DNA of 64,000 bases. Source: Mycolicibacterium hippocampi. Its GTDB lineage: Bacteria; Actinomycetota; Actinomycetes; Mycobacteriales; Mycobacteriaceae. The position numbers were made by a program, and so were the translations under genes. The notes beneath the pieces were generated by a model. That model saw only the letters and a program-made list of their open reading frames with translations, was not told the origin of the DNA and searched no databases. Shown in pieces: positions 1 through 9,551 of the stretch (positions within the stretch are counted from its first letter, which is position 1; each line of letters opens with the position of its first letter). Location: positions 62,001 to 126,000 of the forward strand of contig NZ_BLLB01000001.1 of assembly GCF_010723735.1 (NCBI RefSeq). Reading direction: 5' to 3'.

Positions 1-27
1 CCACAGTTGCAGATCAGGAGGCCTCCG

Positions 28-1108
28 GTGAGTTTCAACGGTACGAGTGTCGGGTTGGACGTGCATGCGCTTTCGGTGGTTGCGCATGCATTTGATGAAG
101 AGACGGGTCGGGTCGAGCGGGCGCGATTGTGTCCCGATCACGGCGAGATCCTGGACTGGTTGCACAGACTGCGAGGTCCCTTGCGGGTGGCCTACGAGGC
201 CGGGCCGACGGGGTTCGGGCTGGCCCGGGCATTGACTGATGCCCAGATCGACTGCGTGGTCGCGGCACCGTCGAAGTTGATCCGCCCGGCTGGGGATCGG
301 ATCAAGACCGATGCCCGCGATGCCGCGCACCTGACCCGGCTTCTGCGGTTGGGCGAAATAACCGCGGTCACGGTTCCCGAGGCTGAGGTGGAGGCGGTGC
401 GCGATCTGGTGCGGGCCCGCGAGGACGCCCGCGCCGATCTGATGCGGGTGCGGCACCGGCTGTCCAAGCTGCTGTTGCGCCAGGGCCGGGTGTACTCGGG
501 CGGGAACGCCTGGACCGGGGTCCACGAAACCTGGCTGCGGCGGCAACGATTCGATGACCCCCATACCAGGGCGGCCTTCGACCATCACTTTGACGCGGTC
601 CTGTCGGCGACTGCGGCGAGGGATCGTCTCGACGAGCAGATCGTTGCGGTCGCGGCCTCATCGCGATGGTCTGATCCGGTTGATCGGCTGGGGTGTTTGC
701 GTGGGATCTCCGCATTAACCGGGCTGGCGTTGTCGGTGGAGATCGGTGATTGGACCCGGTTCACCGGTGCCTCGATCGGCGCCTACGTCGGATTGGTGCC
801 CACCGAATACTCCTCGGGGCCTCTCGGTGCAGGGTTCGATCACCAAGGCCGGCAATGCCCATGTCCGGCGGTTGTTGATCGAATCGGCCTGGCACCACCG
901 GGCGGCGTACCGCAATCCCGGTCCTGCGATGCGAGCCCGCTGGGCCAAGGTCGACCCCGCGCTCAAGGACCGCGGCCATGCCGGCAACCGACGCCTGCAC
1001 CAACAATGGTGCCGATTCAACGAACGCAAGAAGCCTCACGTCGTGGCCAACGTCGCGGTCGCCCGTCAACTGGCCGGTTGGTGCTGGTCGCTGGCCACGC
1101 TGGCCTAA
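28..1108 (+). pseudogene. IS110-family transposase, copy A (frameshifted)
   Basis: This is a DEDD-type transposase of the IS110 family, which moves circular intermediates without standard terminal repeats. The N-terminal RuvC-like part begins VSFNGTSVGLDVHALSVV and carries the first acidic residue in GLD. The C-terminal transposase-20 part (GLVPTEYSSG, then KAGNAHVRRLLIESAWHHR) is in another frame. Comparison with copy B shows two G residues missing near 815-830, which break the frame. The start is a GTG at 28 with AGGAGG at 16-21. About 360 residues if repaired, which is normal for the family. Copy B is intact at this point but broken elsewhere, so neither copy reads through as given. Confidence 0.9.
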
Positions 1109-1349
1109 GCGTGGCCGTCCAAACTTGATTGGAGTCGGTCGGTCGACGGCGAGGTAGGCGAACTGGATCTGCGTTACAGCTATGAGCAACAACAGCATTC
1201 GATGAATGTTGATGTGACGCCCGTCCCTAGAGAGCAGCCACCGTTCGCGCCGAACCATCGTCTTGCGGTATCCAACCCGCGTATATCAGTCTGACACCCA
1301 CCGTCGTTGATCAACGACCGCCGCGACACCGACTGACCCCGATCAAACG

Positions 1350-1383
1350 AAAGCCGCCCCGGCATCAAAACCGGGGCGGCTTT
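1350..1383. terminator. Hairpin, left copy
   Basis: AAAGCCGCCCCGG and its complement CCGGGGCGGCTTT are separated by 8 bases, giving a 13-bp stem. It lies about 240 bases after the copy A transposase and before the IS481-type element. It can act as a bidirectional terminator and is mirrored at 2542-2575. Confidence 0.7.
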
Positions 1384-1419
1384 CACCTGCCTATTGACAA
1401 ACGATGCCTACATATCAGC

Positions 1420-2505
1420 TGTACTGACCACGGACGTTAGGTACGGCGTGGCGTGGTGACATAACGAAGACCTCCGAGTGAAGTGCGAGCTGTCTAGGAA
1501 CGCACCAACTCACTTCGGAGGTCTTCGTGTCTCACCGTAATGCCCCTCTGTCAGAAACTGGTCGTCTGCGCCTGGCTCGATGCATCGTTGAGGACGGCTG
1601 GTCGCTACGCCGAGCCGCTGAACGGTTCCAGGTCGCGGTGACCACGGCGGCCCGCTGGGCCGGCCGCTACCGCGAGCTCGGTGAGGCGGGCATGGTCGAT
1701 CGCAGCTCACGACCGCATCGCAGTCCTGGCCGCACTCCCACGCGCACCGAACGGCGGATCATCAAGGTCCGGGTCATCCGCCGGTGGGGTCCGCATCGGA
1801 TCGGCTACCTGCTCGGACTGCATCCCTCCACGGTGCACCGGGTGCTGACCCGCTACGGACTGGCCAGGCTGCGCTGGCTGGACCGGCCCACCGGTGCGGT
1901 GATCCGGCGGATAGAGCCTGCTCGGTGCGGCGATCTGGTCCATGTCGATGTGAAGAAACTGGGCAAGATCCCCGACGGTGGAGGCTGGCGGATGCTGGGC
2001 CGTTCGGTAGGTAGGCGTCATTCCCAAGCCCACCGTTCGGTACGCAGCACCTCGCGCCATCCTGCGATTGGCTACCACTTTCTACACACCGCCATCGATG
2101 GCCACTCGCGACTGGCCTACAGCGAGATGCTCGCTGACGAACGCAAGGAAACCGCCGCGGCATTCTGGTCGCGTGCGCACGCGTGGTTCACCGAATGCGG
2201 TATCACTGTTCGAAAAGTATTGACTGACAACGGTTCCTGCTACCGATCGCATACCTTCAAGGAGGCCCTGGGTCCGATTCAACACCGCCGAACTCGACCG
2301 TATCGGCCGCAGACCAACGGCAAGGTAGAGAGATTTCACCGCACCCTGGCCGACGAATGGGCCTACGCGCGGCTTTACACCAGCGATGCTGAACGCTGCG
2401 CCGAATACCCGCGCTGGCTACACACCTACAATCACCACCGCGGCCACACCGCACTCGGCGGCCAACCACCAGCCACCCGCGTACCTAACCTCTCAGGTCA
2501 GTACA
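1420..2505 (+). mobile_element. IS481-type insertion sequence
   Basis: The element is bounded by imperfect terminal inverted repeats that begin TGTACTGACC and continue, after a diverged 7-base block, as TTAGGTACG. The left repeat starts at 1420 and the right ends at 2505. TGT...ACA ends and the encoded DDE transposase match the IS481 family. It sits at the exact centre of a palindrome: the flanks read ATCAGC on the left and GCTGAT on the right. If AGCT is the target duplication, the element is 1421-2504. About 1.09 kb, normal for the family. Confidence 0.85.
1465..1527 (+). promoter_or_regulatory. Hairpin covering the transposase RBS and start
   Basis: CGAAGACCTCCGAGTGA at 1465-1481 pairs with 1510-1527, with one bulged T. 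The 3' half contains the Shine-Dalgarno CGGAGG (1516-1521) and the first base of the GTG start (1527). A transcript entering from outside the element would form this stem and hide the ribosome site. Such structures are known in other insertion sequences as protection against read-through expression; the role here is inferred. Confidence 0.6.
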
Positions 2506-2510
2506 GCTGA
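1527..2510 (+). CDS. IS481-family DDE transposase
   Basis: A 327-residue transposase. An N-terminal helix-turn-helix region (about 10-100, GWSLRRAAERFQVAVTTAARW) is followed by an rve/DDE integrase core. The catalytic acidic residues appear in VHVDVKKLG, in LTDNGSCY and in the NGKVERFHRTLADEW segment. The start is GTG at 1527 behind CGGAGG. The reading frame runs through the right terminal repeat, and its TGA stop (2508-2510) is completed by flanking DNA. No frameshift is visible, so this copy may be active. Nothing suggests a link to the metal genes other than carriage. Confidence 0.92.
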   Translation: MSHRNAPLSETGRLRLARCIVEDGWSLRRAAERFQVAVTTAARWAGRYRELGEAGMVDRSSRPHRSPGRTPTRTERRIIKVRVIRRWGPHRIGYLLGLHPSTVHRVLTRYGLARLRWLDRPTGAVIRRIEPARCGDLVHVDVKKLGKIPDGGGWRMLGRSVGRRHSQAHRSVRSTSRHPAIGYHFLHTAIDGHSRLAYSEMLADERKETAAAFWSRAHAWFTECGITVRKVLTDNGSCYRSHTFKEALGPIQHRRTRPYRPQTNGKVERFHRTLADEWAYARLYTSDAERCAEYPRWLHTYNHHRGHTALGGQPPATRVPNLSGQYS

Positions 2511-2541
2511 TATGTAGGCATCGTTTGTCAATAGGCAGGTG

Positions 2542-2575
2542 AAAGCCGCCCCGGTTTTGATGCCGGGGCGGCTTT
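2542..2575. terminator. Hairpin, right copy
   Basis: The same 13-bp stem as at 1350-1383, in mirror orientation, just outside the IS481-type element. Confidence 0.65.
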
Positions 2576-2816
2576 CGTTTGATCGGGGTCAGTCGGTGTC
2601 GCGGCGGTCGTTGATCAACGACGGTGGGTGTCAGACTGATATACGCGGGTTGGATACCGCAAGACGATGGTTCGGCGCGAACGGTGGCTGCTCTCTAGGG
2701 ACGGGCGTCACATCAACATTCATCGAATGCTGTTGTTGCTCATAGCTGTAACGCAGATCCAGTTCGCCTACCTCGCCGTCGACCGACCGACTCCAATCAA
2801 GTTTGGACGGCCACGC

Positions 2817-3895
2817 TTAGGCCAGCGTGGCCAGCGACCAGCACCAACCGGCCAGTTGACGGGCGACCGCGACGTTGGCCACGACGTGAGGCTTCTTGCG
2901 TTCGTTGAATCGGCACCATTGTTGGTGCAGGCGTCGGTTGCCGGCATGGCCGCGGTCCTTGAGCGCGGGGTCGACCTTGGCCCAGCGGGCTCGCATCGCA
3001 GGACCGGGATTGCGGTACGCCGCCCGGTGGTGCCAGGCCGATTCGATCAACAACCGCCGGACATGGGCATTGCCGGCCTTGGTGATCGAACCCTGCACCC
3101 GAGAGGCCCCCGAGGAGTATTCGGTGGGCACCAATCCGACGTAGGCGCCGATCGAGGCACCGGTGAACCGGGTCCAATCACCGATCTCCACCGACAACGC
3201 CAGCCCGGTTAATGCGGAGATCCCACGCAAACACCCCAGCCGATCAACCGGATCAGACCATCGCGATGAGGCCGCGACCGCAACGATCTGCTCGTCGAGA
3301 CGATCCCTCGCCGCAGTCGCCGACAGGACCGCGTCAAAGTGATGGTCGAAGGCCGCCCTGGTATGGGGGTCATCGAATCGTTGCCGCCGCAGCCAGGTTT
3401 CGTGGACCCCGGTCCAGGCGTTCCCGCCCGTACACCCGGCCCTGGCGCAACAGCAGCTTGGACAGCCGGTGCCGCACCCGCATCAGATCGGCGCGGGCGT
3501 CCTCGCGGCCCGCACCAGATCGCGCACCGCCTCCACCTCAGCCTCGGGAACCGTGACCGCGGTTATTTCGCCCAACCGCAGAAGCCGGGTCAGGTGCGCG
3601 GCATCGCGGGCATCGGTCTTGATCCGATCCCCAGCCGGGCGGATCAACTTCGACGGTGCCGCGACCACGCAGTCGATCTGGGCATCAGTCAATGCCCGGG
3701 CCAGCCGAACCCCGTCGGCCCGGCCTCGTAGGCCACCCGCAAGGGACCTCGCAGTCTGTGCAACCAGTCCAGGATCTCGCCGTGATCGGGACACAATCGC
3801 GCCCGCTCGACCCGACCCGTCTCTTCATCAAATGCATGCGCAACCACCGAAAGCGCATGCACGTCCAACCCGACACTCGTACCGTTGAAACTCAC
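2817..3895 (-). pseudogene. IS110-family transposase, copy B (frameshifted)
   Basis: Mirror copy of the gene at 28-1108. Here the C-terminal region is continuous (2817-3230, with GLVPTEYSSGASRVQGSITK), showing what copy A has lost. Three other indels interrupt the N-terminal half: one G missing near 3704, one C missing near 3507 and two bases missing near 3435. Two of these lie in G or C runs. The GTG start mirrors position 28. Because the two copies have complementary lesions, the ancestral gene was intact; sequencing error or degeneration after duplication are both possible. Confidence 0.88.
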
Positions 3896-3922
3896 CGGAG
3901 GCCTCCTGATCTGCAACTGTGG

Positions 3923-4307
3923 CTCTACCAGTGCGAGTGTTCACTCGTCACCGGCAACCCACGTCCGATTGCAGCCCGAGGCCTTCGGCCTCGAGTCAGC
4001 CCTCATACCGTCTAGCCGGCCTCGCCGCGGTCGACGGCAACGACAGACGGCTCCACCACTTTCGGCTGGGACCAACAGACGGACGCGCCCCCGATTTTGG
4101 CGGTTGTGCAAGCCCGAGGAGCCAGCTTTTAGTGCCAGCTTTATCGAATATTCATCGAAGGACTAAGAAAGCTAAACGACTCAAGAGCACTCTTGAAGGC
4201 ATACCCGTGAACGGTGCACCGTCGCCCGCGACCGGCCCTCGCGACGCACCAGGCGGTGCCACCGCCCGTTAGCCGATGACGACAACCCGATACGGAGAGC
4301 CTCACTC
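3923..4307. other. Region without a supported gene
   Basis: Short open frames on both strands show no recognisable domain. No CTACGTAG-type operator is present, unlike other peptidoglycan genes in the window. A weak GGAGAG lies before the start at 4308. Confidence 0.5.
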
Positions 4308-5530
4308 ATGCCGCAGATAGGCTGCCCCCTACCGTTTCGAGCGACGACGCACTGGCTGCGCACGACCGTCCTCGCGGTGGCGGTGCTGCTGATCGCGACA
4401 GCCTGCACCTCGTCCCCGACGCCGGCGCCCACTCCCGACGTCATCACCGACAAGGGCACGCCCTACGCAGACTTGCTCGTACCGAAACTGGAAGCGTCCG
4501 TAACTGATGGTGCCATCGGCGTCGCTGTCGATGCCCCCGTGACCGTTACCGCCGGCGACGGTGTCCTCGGCCAAGTGTCGCTGACCAACGAAGCGGGCGA
4601 ACTTGTCGACGGGCAGCTGCGCCCCGACGGCGTTACCTGGTCATCGGCGGAACCGCTGGGCTACAACAAGCAGTACACCCTGCAGGCCCAAGCACAAGGG
4701 CTTGGCGGAACAACAAGCACCAGCGCAACATTCGAAACCCATTCCCCCGAAAACCTGACGATGCCCTACGTCTTGCCCAACGACGGCGAAACGGTGGGCG
4801 TGGGTCAACCCCTTGCAATTCGCTTTGACGAGAACATCACGAACCGGGTAGCGGCGCAGCAGGCGATCACGGTGACCACGAACCCCCGGTCCAGGGTGCC
4901 TTCTACTGGCTGAGTAATCGCGAGGTTCGCTGGCGCCCCGCCGAATACTGGGAGCCCGGAACGCACGTTGAGGTGTCGGTCAGGGCTTACGGCGTCGACT
5001 TCGGCGACGGACTCTTCGGCCAGGAAGACGTCACCACACGATTCACGATCGGCGACCACATCATCGCCACCGCCGATGACGCCACCAAGACGATGACCGT
5101 GCGGCGCAACGGCGAAGTCATCAAAACCATGCCCATCTCCATGGGCAAAGCCAAAACGCCCACCGACAACGGCGCCTACATCATCGGAGACCGCTACTCC
5201 TTCCTGGTGATGGATTCGTCCACCTACGGAGTTCCCGTCAACTCGCCCGACGGCTACCGCACCGAAGTCGAGTGGGCCACGCAAATGTCCTACAGCGGCA
5301 TCTACGTGCACTCTGCCCCATGGTCGGTGGGCAGCCAAGGCATCGCCAACGTCAGCCACGGATGCCTTAACGTCAACCCAGCCAATGCCCGCTGGTTCTA
5401 CGGCAACACCCGACGCGGCGACATCGTGGAAGTCATCAACACGACAGGCCCCACCCTTTCAGGAACCGACGGCCTCGGAGACTGGAACATCCCCTGGGAG
5501 CAATGGAAAGCCGGAAACGCCAACCTCTAA
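4308..5530 (+). pseudogene. L,D-transpeptidase lipoprotein (one-base frameshift)
   Basis: Forms 3-3 cross-links in peptidoglycan from tetrapeptide stems, outside the membrane. The N-terminus has a lipoprotein signal (LLIATACTSSPTP, lipobox ending at Cys). An Ig-like domain follows, then a YkuD catalytic domain with IYVHSAPW and the active-site motif NVSHGCLNV, and a C-terminal tail with WNIPWEQW as in mycobacterial LdtB/LdtMt2-type enzymes. The frame breaks at about 4887: a run of five C should be six, after which translation continues as [20 protein letters not shown]. Repaired length is about 407 residues, full length for the family. All active-site residues are present, so the lesion may be a sequencing error. 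Confidence 0.85.
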
Positions 5531-6048
5531 GCGACGGAAGTTCTTGACACCGCGCCGACATGGCGCGGCGCGCGGCATCGCTGAAACCCGTTTCCCCGCA
5601 GCACATTCGGTTCACTCCTTGGACGATCCTGCCTTACGGGCGGTTGCCGCCGTCGCTGGGGCCATCGACTCCCGATGACCGATGGCGATCAGCTACCGCC
5701 GACGGGGCTTCATGTAGCGCTCGGGGCAGAATTTTGCTCACCCCGGACGGCCTATAGAGTTCCTTTCCGAGAAGCTCGCACATTGCAGTTAGTTAATCCG
5801 CGCACCATTCACGCGCGTCTTCCCGCCCGGAAACGAATCTAGACCAGTGCTTGCCGCATTGAAGACACCCTGTCGCAGCGAATTTCACCATTGTAATTAT
5901 GTGGCTACTGTTACTGGTGGGGCTTTTGTGAGTTACGCTTTTCTACGTAGGAGCTACGTATTTTGGTGTTGCGCCGTACGTATGCGTTTTTTCAGCCCCG
6001 CTATTGGTGAACGAAGTAGGACACCGCGCGGCGCACCGAGGAGAAGAC
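5531..6048. other. Intergenic region with one operator
   Basis: No gene is supported. The region is somewhat AT-richer near 5880-5970. The only structured element seen is the operator at 5941-5960 upstream of the NlpC/P60 gene. Confidence 0.5.
5941..5960 (+). promoter_or_regulatory. BlaI-type operator 1
   Basis: TTCTAC-N7-CTACGTA, matching the window-wide pattern ATCTAC-N7-CTACGTAG. It lies about 90 bases before the start of the NlpC/P60 gene. Confidence 0.7.
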
Positions 6049-6819
6049 ATGGAATCAGACGTCCGGAGCAGGAGTGCGGCAATTGCCGTCTCCGACCGGT
6101 CTGACCCGGCGATGCGCGGTGCGAGACGCGTTCGGCGGCTCCCCGGTGTCATCAGCATCGTCGTGCTGCTCTTCGTCGCGTGTGCACCGGTCGCGTCGGC
6201 CCAACCTGCTGCCGGTCCGTGGGATCCCCTGCTGCCGAAGGTGGCGAGCGCAGGCGCTCCCGGTGATCCGGTTGCCATCGCGAACGCCTCTCTTCAGGCC
6301 ACGGCCATGGCGACGCAGACGGCCATGAGTATGGGTCGCAACTTTCTCAGCAGCCTGGGAATTGTCAGTCCGGCCGCTAATCCGTCGACCAGCGTGCGCG
6401 GAAACCGGATCAATGGTGCGCAAGCGATCGAGTACGTGATTCGCAGGGCGGGAACGCAGATCGGCGTTCCCTACTCGTGGGGTGGCGGAAGCCTCACCGG
6501 TCCCAGCCGCGGCGTCGACCAGGGGGCCGGCACTGTGGGCTTTGACTGTTCAGGCCTGACCCGGTTCGCCTTCGCCGGCGTGGGAGTGCTGCTCCCGCGA
6601 TGGTCCGGTGACCAGTACAACGCCGGTCGCAAGGTCCCACCCTCGCAAGCAAAGCGGGGCGATCTGCTGTTCTGGGGCCCGGGCGGGAGCCAGCACGAAG
6701 CCATCTATCTCGGCGGCGGGCAGATGCTCGAGGCGCAGCAGACCGGCGTGCCCATCAAGATCTCCCCGGTGCGGCTGTCAGGGATGACGCCCTACGTCGT
6801 TCGCATCATCGAAAGCTAA
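6049..6819 (+). CDS. NlpC/P60 peptidoglycan endopeptidase, short RipD-like form
   Basis: A secreted cysteine peptidase expected to cut peptide stems of peptidoglycan. A hydrophobic segment (GVISIVVLLFVACAPVASA) acts as signal peptide. A linker with MGRNFLSSLGIVSPA follows, then the NlpC/P60 domain (final 130 residues) with the nucleophile in GFDCSGLTRF, the His in QHEAIYLGG, and PYSWGGG. The ATG at 6049 is chosen because GAGGAGA precedes it; an upstream start at 6004 would add 15 residues. The linker and catalytic domain closely resemble the protein at 9664-11073, but the coiled-coil N-terminus is absent. Controlled by the operator at 5941. Confidence 0.88.
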   Translation: MESDVRSRSAAIAVSDRSDPAMRGARRVRRLPGVISIVVLLFVACAPVASAQPAAGPWDPLLPKVASAGAPGDPVAIANASLQATAMATQTAMSMGRNFLSSLGIVSPAANPSTSVRGNRINGAQAIEYVIRRAGTQIGVPYSWGGGSLTGPSRGVDQGAGTVGFDCSGLTRFAFAGVGVLLPRWSGDQYNAGRKVPPSQAKRGDLLFWGPGGSQHEAIYLGGGQMLEAQQTGVPIKISPVRLSGMTPYVVRIIES

Positions 6820-6882
6820 GCCTTCGCCGCAATCTGTCACCGCCTTCATCACTGCGCCGCAGCCGGCACTCGCTGCACCCAC

Positions 6883-7551
6883 TCAGCCGGTCAGACAGTA
6901 ACCGGTACCGCGCACCGTACGCAGATAGCGCGGCGAGCGTGGGTCCTCACCCAGCTTGCGCCGAAGATTGCCCACGTGCACCCCCAGCGTGGACCGGCCA
7001 CCGTCGGAGGCATCCCCCCACAGGCTCAGCTGCAGTTGACGACACGTCACCGGTTCACCCGGACTCTCCGCCAGCGTGCACAAGATCTCGAACTCCGTGC
7101 GGGTAAGTGACAGTGCCTCGCCGCGCAGAGACACCCGGCGTGCGGCCACATCGATACGGAGATCCCCGAATGCACGGCGATGCATCTCGTCGCCGTAGTC
7201 GCCGCCACGTGGTTCGCCGCCGACACCGCAGCGCCTCAGCGCCAGCCGAATTCGCACGTTCAGCGCCTCGATGTCGCCCCCGCAGACGGCCGCGGTACTC
7301 ACGAGCAGCGGCGTAATATCGCCGTCGCTGAGAGCGACCACGCCGACCTGCGTCTCCTGACGGATGCGGTCAAGCAGGGCCGTGCCCAGCCCCTGAGTGC
7401 CGACGCACACCACGACCACATCGGGATCGCCCTCGTGCAGACCTATGCTCGCGGCACGGGGCGAGTACGCCACCTCCACCGCGAAATCGTCGGCACGAAG
7501 GTGTCGCGCTACGGTGGCCGCATAGATGCGTCGAGGCTCAACGAGGAGCAC
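6883..7551 (-). CDS. OmpR-family DNA-binding protein with degenerate receiver
   Basis: About 222 residues. The C-terminal winged helix (about 128-222) is well preserved: LSLTRTEFEILCTL, HVGNLRRKLGEDPRSPRYLRTVRGTGYCL. The N-terminal receiver has lost its phosphorylation site. The usual acidic pair after strand 1 reads VEPRR, the phospho-acceptor Asp is replaced (DPDVVVVCVG), and no conserved Lys-Pro is seen. No histidine kinase is adjacent. The start is uncertain: GTG at 7551 lacks a good Shine-Dalgarno, while an ATG near 7643 preceded by AGGAGG is out of frame. Two operators lie upstream (7698 and 7845), so it likely belongs to the BlaI-type regulon. It probably acts independently of phosphorylation. 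Confidence 0.82.
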   Translation of the reverse strand: MLLVEPRRIYAATVARHLRADDFAVEVAYSPRAASIGLHEGDPDVVVVCVGTQGLGTALLDRIRQETQVGVVALSDGDITPLLVSTAAVCGGDIEALNVRIRLALRRCGVGGEPRGGDYGDEMHRRAFGDLRIDVAARRVSLRGEALSLTRTEFEILCTLAESPGEPVTCRQLQLSLWGDASDGGRSTLGVHVGNLRRKLGEDPRSPRYLRTVRGTGYCLTG

Positions 7552-7697
7552 GCGGATGCGGCCGGCGGCCGCCGCTGGCGGTACGGAACCGGCGACAACA
7601 CGGTGCGACTCGATCGTCGTGGCATCCTCCTAGCCGTTCACGAAAACTCGAGCACGCCCATGCATCCTGCGCCGCCCTCGCGAGATAGTCTACCTCA

Positions 7698-7720
7698 ATC
7701 TACGTAGTTACTACGTAGAT
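7698..7720. promoter_or_regulatory. BlaI-type operator 2, perfect dyad
   Basis: Ten-base arms ATCTACGTAG and CTACGTAGAT are separated by TTA. This is the most symmetrical copy of the motif in the window, about 150 bases before the atypical regulator gene. Confidence 0.8.
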
Positions 7721-7844
7721 GACGCGCCGATCGGGACATTTAGCGCCGGCTCGCGTCATCAACGGCCTTCGGCGTTGATCCCAGCCGTCCTCGCTGATCC
7801 AGGCGGTACAGCGCAACCGCCGACAGCAAGCCTTTGCACTGGTC

Positions 7845-7876
7845 ATCTACGGTTTGACTCCGTAGATGATCTACGG
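7845..7876. promoter_or_regulatory. BlaI-type operator 3, triple half-site
   Basis: ATCTAC-N7-CTCCGTAGAT at 7845-7867, followed at once by GATCTACGG. Three ATCTACGG-type half-sites in 32 bases, upstream of operator 2 and in the gap after the M56 gene. Confidence 0.65.
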
Positions 7877-8002
7877 TGTGGACGCAGGCGTCAGGCGGTC
7901 AGCGAAGACTTTGCTGGGTGGGCCGATACCCGACCGTCGAAGGGTTCTCGTCCGTCGATCTGCGCATTGGCCGACCCGAACCCGGATCAGAGCTAGGGGC
8001 AC

Positions 8003-8922
8003 CTAGTGGTGACAGAGCACCTGGATGAATGCCGGTGTGGCGAGCATCGTGGCGATGGCGGCAACCAGGACAGCGCGATGACGCCACTGCACGTGCCGAC
8101 GCGTCGGGGTGACCAGTCGCTCGGCGCGGGTGATGACCGCCGTTGCCGCCGCGGCCAGACCTTCGGCCACCGGAGGTCGGTGACCGGCCAGCGCGAGCAA
8201 CCCCGCCAGTAGAGGACGAGTGCCGACGCGACGAGCGGCGGTATCGTCGGCGCACATCTCCAGCAGTTCCGCCACAGCCTGATGCGCGCAGGCGAACAAG
8301 GGCAGGTGAGGAAGGGTGGCTGCGAGGGCACGCAGCACCATGAGGATGTGGTGATGATGCCCTGTTAGGTGAGCATCCTCGTGGGCCAGAACCGCTTTCA
8401 GTTGCGCTCGGTTCAACGATTTCACGGCCGCCGAGGTCACGACGATGGCATGGGGGCGGCCGATGACACAGTAAGCGGCGGGAAGGTCCGCCTCGACGAC
8501 AACGACGTGGGGATGGTCGGTGGGCCGACCGACGATCCGCGCGGCGTGTGCGTGCTCGTGACTTCGAGTGCGAAGCCTGGCCAGGCAGCGTCCCAGTCGC
8601 AGCGCCACAACCGCCGAGGTCAATAGCCCCCGCCGATGAGCGCAATAGAGCCGAGGCGTCCCGCCAGCGGGGTGTGATCGGAGAACCCGAACAGTTCCAG
8701 GCAGAGGGTCACGACCGAGCCGTCGAGGATGCTGTTTGACGTCGCGTCGACCGCGAGTACCACTGCCGCCAGCCATGCCGCAAGCACGGCGGCCACCGTG
8801 GCCAGCCAGGCGGCCACACCCATGGACGGGCTGACCCCGCCACCAGTAAGGCGCCGCAGTACCGGTGGAGCAAGCCACGCCAACACCGCGCCGTAGAGCA
8901 CCAGCCACAGAGCCGTCGTCAT
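8003..8922 (-). pseudogene. M56-family (BlaR1-like) membrane metallopeptidase, one-base frameshift
   Basis: The partner of a BlaI-type repressor: family members cleave or trigger cleavage of the repressor on receiving a signal. N-terminal membrane segments (TTALWLVLYGAVLAWLAPPVL; VAAWLATVAAVLAAWLAAVVL) are in one frame (8620-8922). The catalytic part is in another (8003 to about 8640), with the zinc motif AHEDAHLTGHH and the ELLEMCADDTAARR segment. Adding one G to the G run near 8628 restores one protein of about 306 residues. Its ATG overlaps the stop of the repressor gene (ATGA). Unlike BlaR1 it has no penicillin-binding sensor domain, so the inducer is unknown. Confidence 0.82.
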
Positions 8923-9284
8923 GATCGCCGCCCCTTACGCAGCGCCGCCTTGAGTTGCGTTGATTGCTCTGTACTCATCTGCTCGACAAAGAATGCCAGC
9001 ACGGTGTTGGTGTCGCCGCCGGAGTCAAAGGCAGCTTTCATCAGCCGCGCTGACCGCTCCTCACGACTCATCGCCGCCCGGTACATATAGGCCTTGCCGT
9101 TTCGCTGCCGTTTGAGCCACCGCTTGCGATACAGGTTGTCCATGGTCGACAACACGGTGGTGTACGCGATGGGCCGCTGCTCAGACAGGTCCTCGAACAC
9201 GTCGCGCACGGTGACCGGTTCCTGGTGATCCCACACCCAGTCCATGACCACCGCTTCGAGATCGCCGAATCCTCGCTGTTCCAT
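8919..9284 (-). CDS. BlaI/MecI-family transcriptional repressor (first copy)
   Basis: A 121-residue dimeric winged-helix repressor. The start at 9284 (MEQRGFGDLEAVVMDWVW) is chosen from family alignment and GCAGGAG upstream; the frame remains open to 9461. The DNA-binding part contains PVTVRDVFEDL and AYTTVLSTMDNLYRK, the family signature. The C-terminal half is the dimerisation and cleavage region. It has no cysteines, so it is not a CopY-type metal sensor. It overlaps the M56 gene by 4 bases, a typical blaI-blaR arrangement. The operator at 9552-9572 lies between it and the divergent NlpC/P60 gene, so autoregulation is likely. It is the best candidate for the repressor that binds the CTACGTAG operators. 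Confidence 0.92.
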   Translation of the reverse strand: MEQRGFGDLEAVVMDWVWDHQEPVTVRDVFEDLSEQRPIAYTTVLSTMDNLYRKRWLKRQRNGKAYMYRAAMSREERSARLMKAAFDSGGDTNTVLAFFVEQMSTEQSTQLKAALRKGRRS

Positions 9285-9551
9285 CCGCCGCAACTCCTGC
9301 TCGCTCTGACGAGGTGGCCGATGCGCACAGCGCGGCACCCTGCAGCGTCCTAATCTAGCCGCCGACAGCCCATATGCCGGGGACCTCGCCGTGATGCGCA
9401 ACCGATCGCGCCCCGGCGCGCGCCATTGAATCGGATCCAAGGCACCGGCACCTCGGGCCAACAGCAGATTTTGCCGGCCGGTCAGGTGTTACCGAGTTGA
9501 GACTGTGACAGGCGTTTCTCCTGATGCTGCAGTGATGTACGTTCCAAATAC

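Larger units (their letters stand above)
1..1419 (+). repeat. Left arm of a 1.4-kb inverted repeat
   Basis: Positions 1-1419 reappear in reverse complement at 2506-3922. The match runs from the first base of the window, so the true outer end is not visible. The arm holds one IS110-type transposase gene (28-1108) and about 300 bases beyond it, including a strong hairpin at 1350-1383. The two arms differ only by small indels (for example near 825, 3435, 3507 and 3704), not by visible substitutions. This fits either very recent duplication with sequencing errors or early decay. Confidence 0.9.
2506..3922 (-). repeat. Right arm of the 1.4-kb inverted repeat
   Basis: Reverse complement of 1-1419. 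It ends at 3922, opposite window base 1; beyond that the sequence (GGCTCTACCAGTGCG...) has no partner in the window. The non-palindromic 1.09-kb centre argues against a simple fold-back read artefact, but the arms alone could recombine and invert the element between them. Confidence 0.9.

Noticed and set aside
1..3922. Fold-back sequencing artefact as explanation of the inverted repeat
   Set aside because: The centre holds a complete asymmetric 1.09-kb insertion sequence with its own terminal repeats, which a hairpin-adapter artefact would not create. Assembly error is still possible and is listed as a check.
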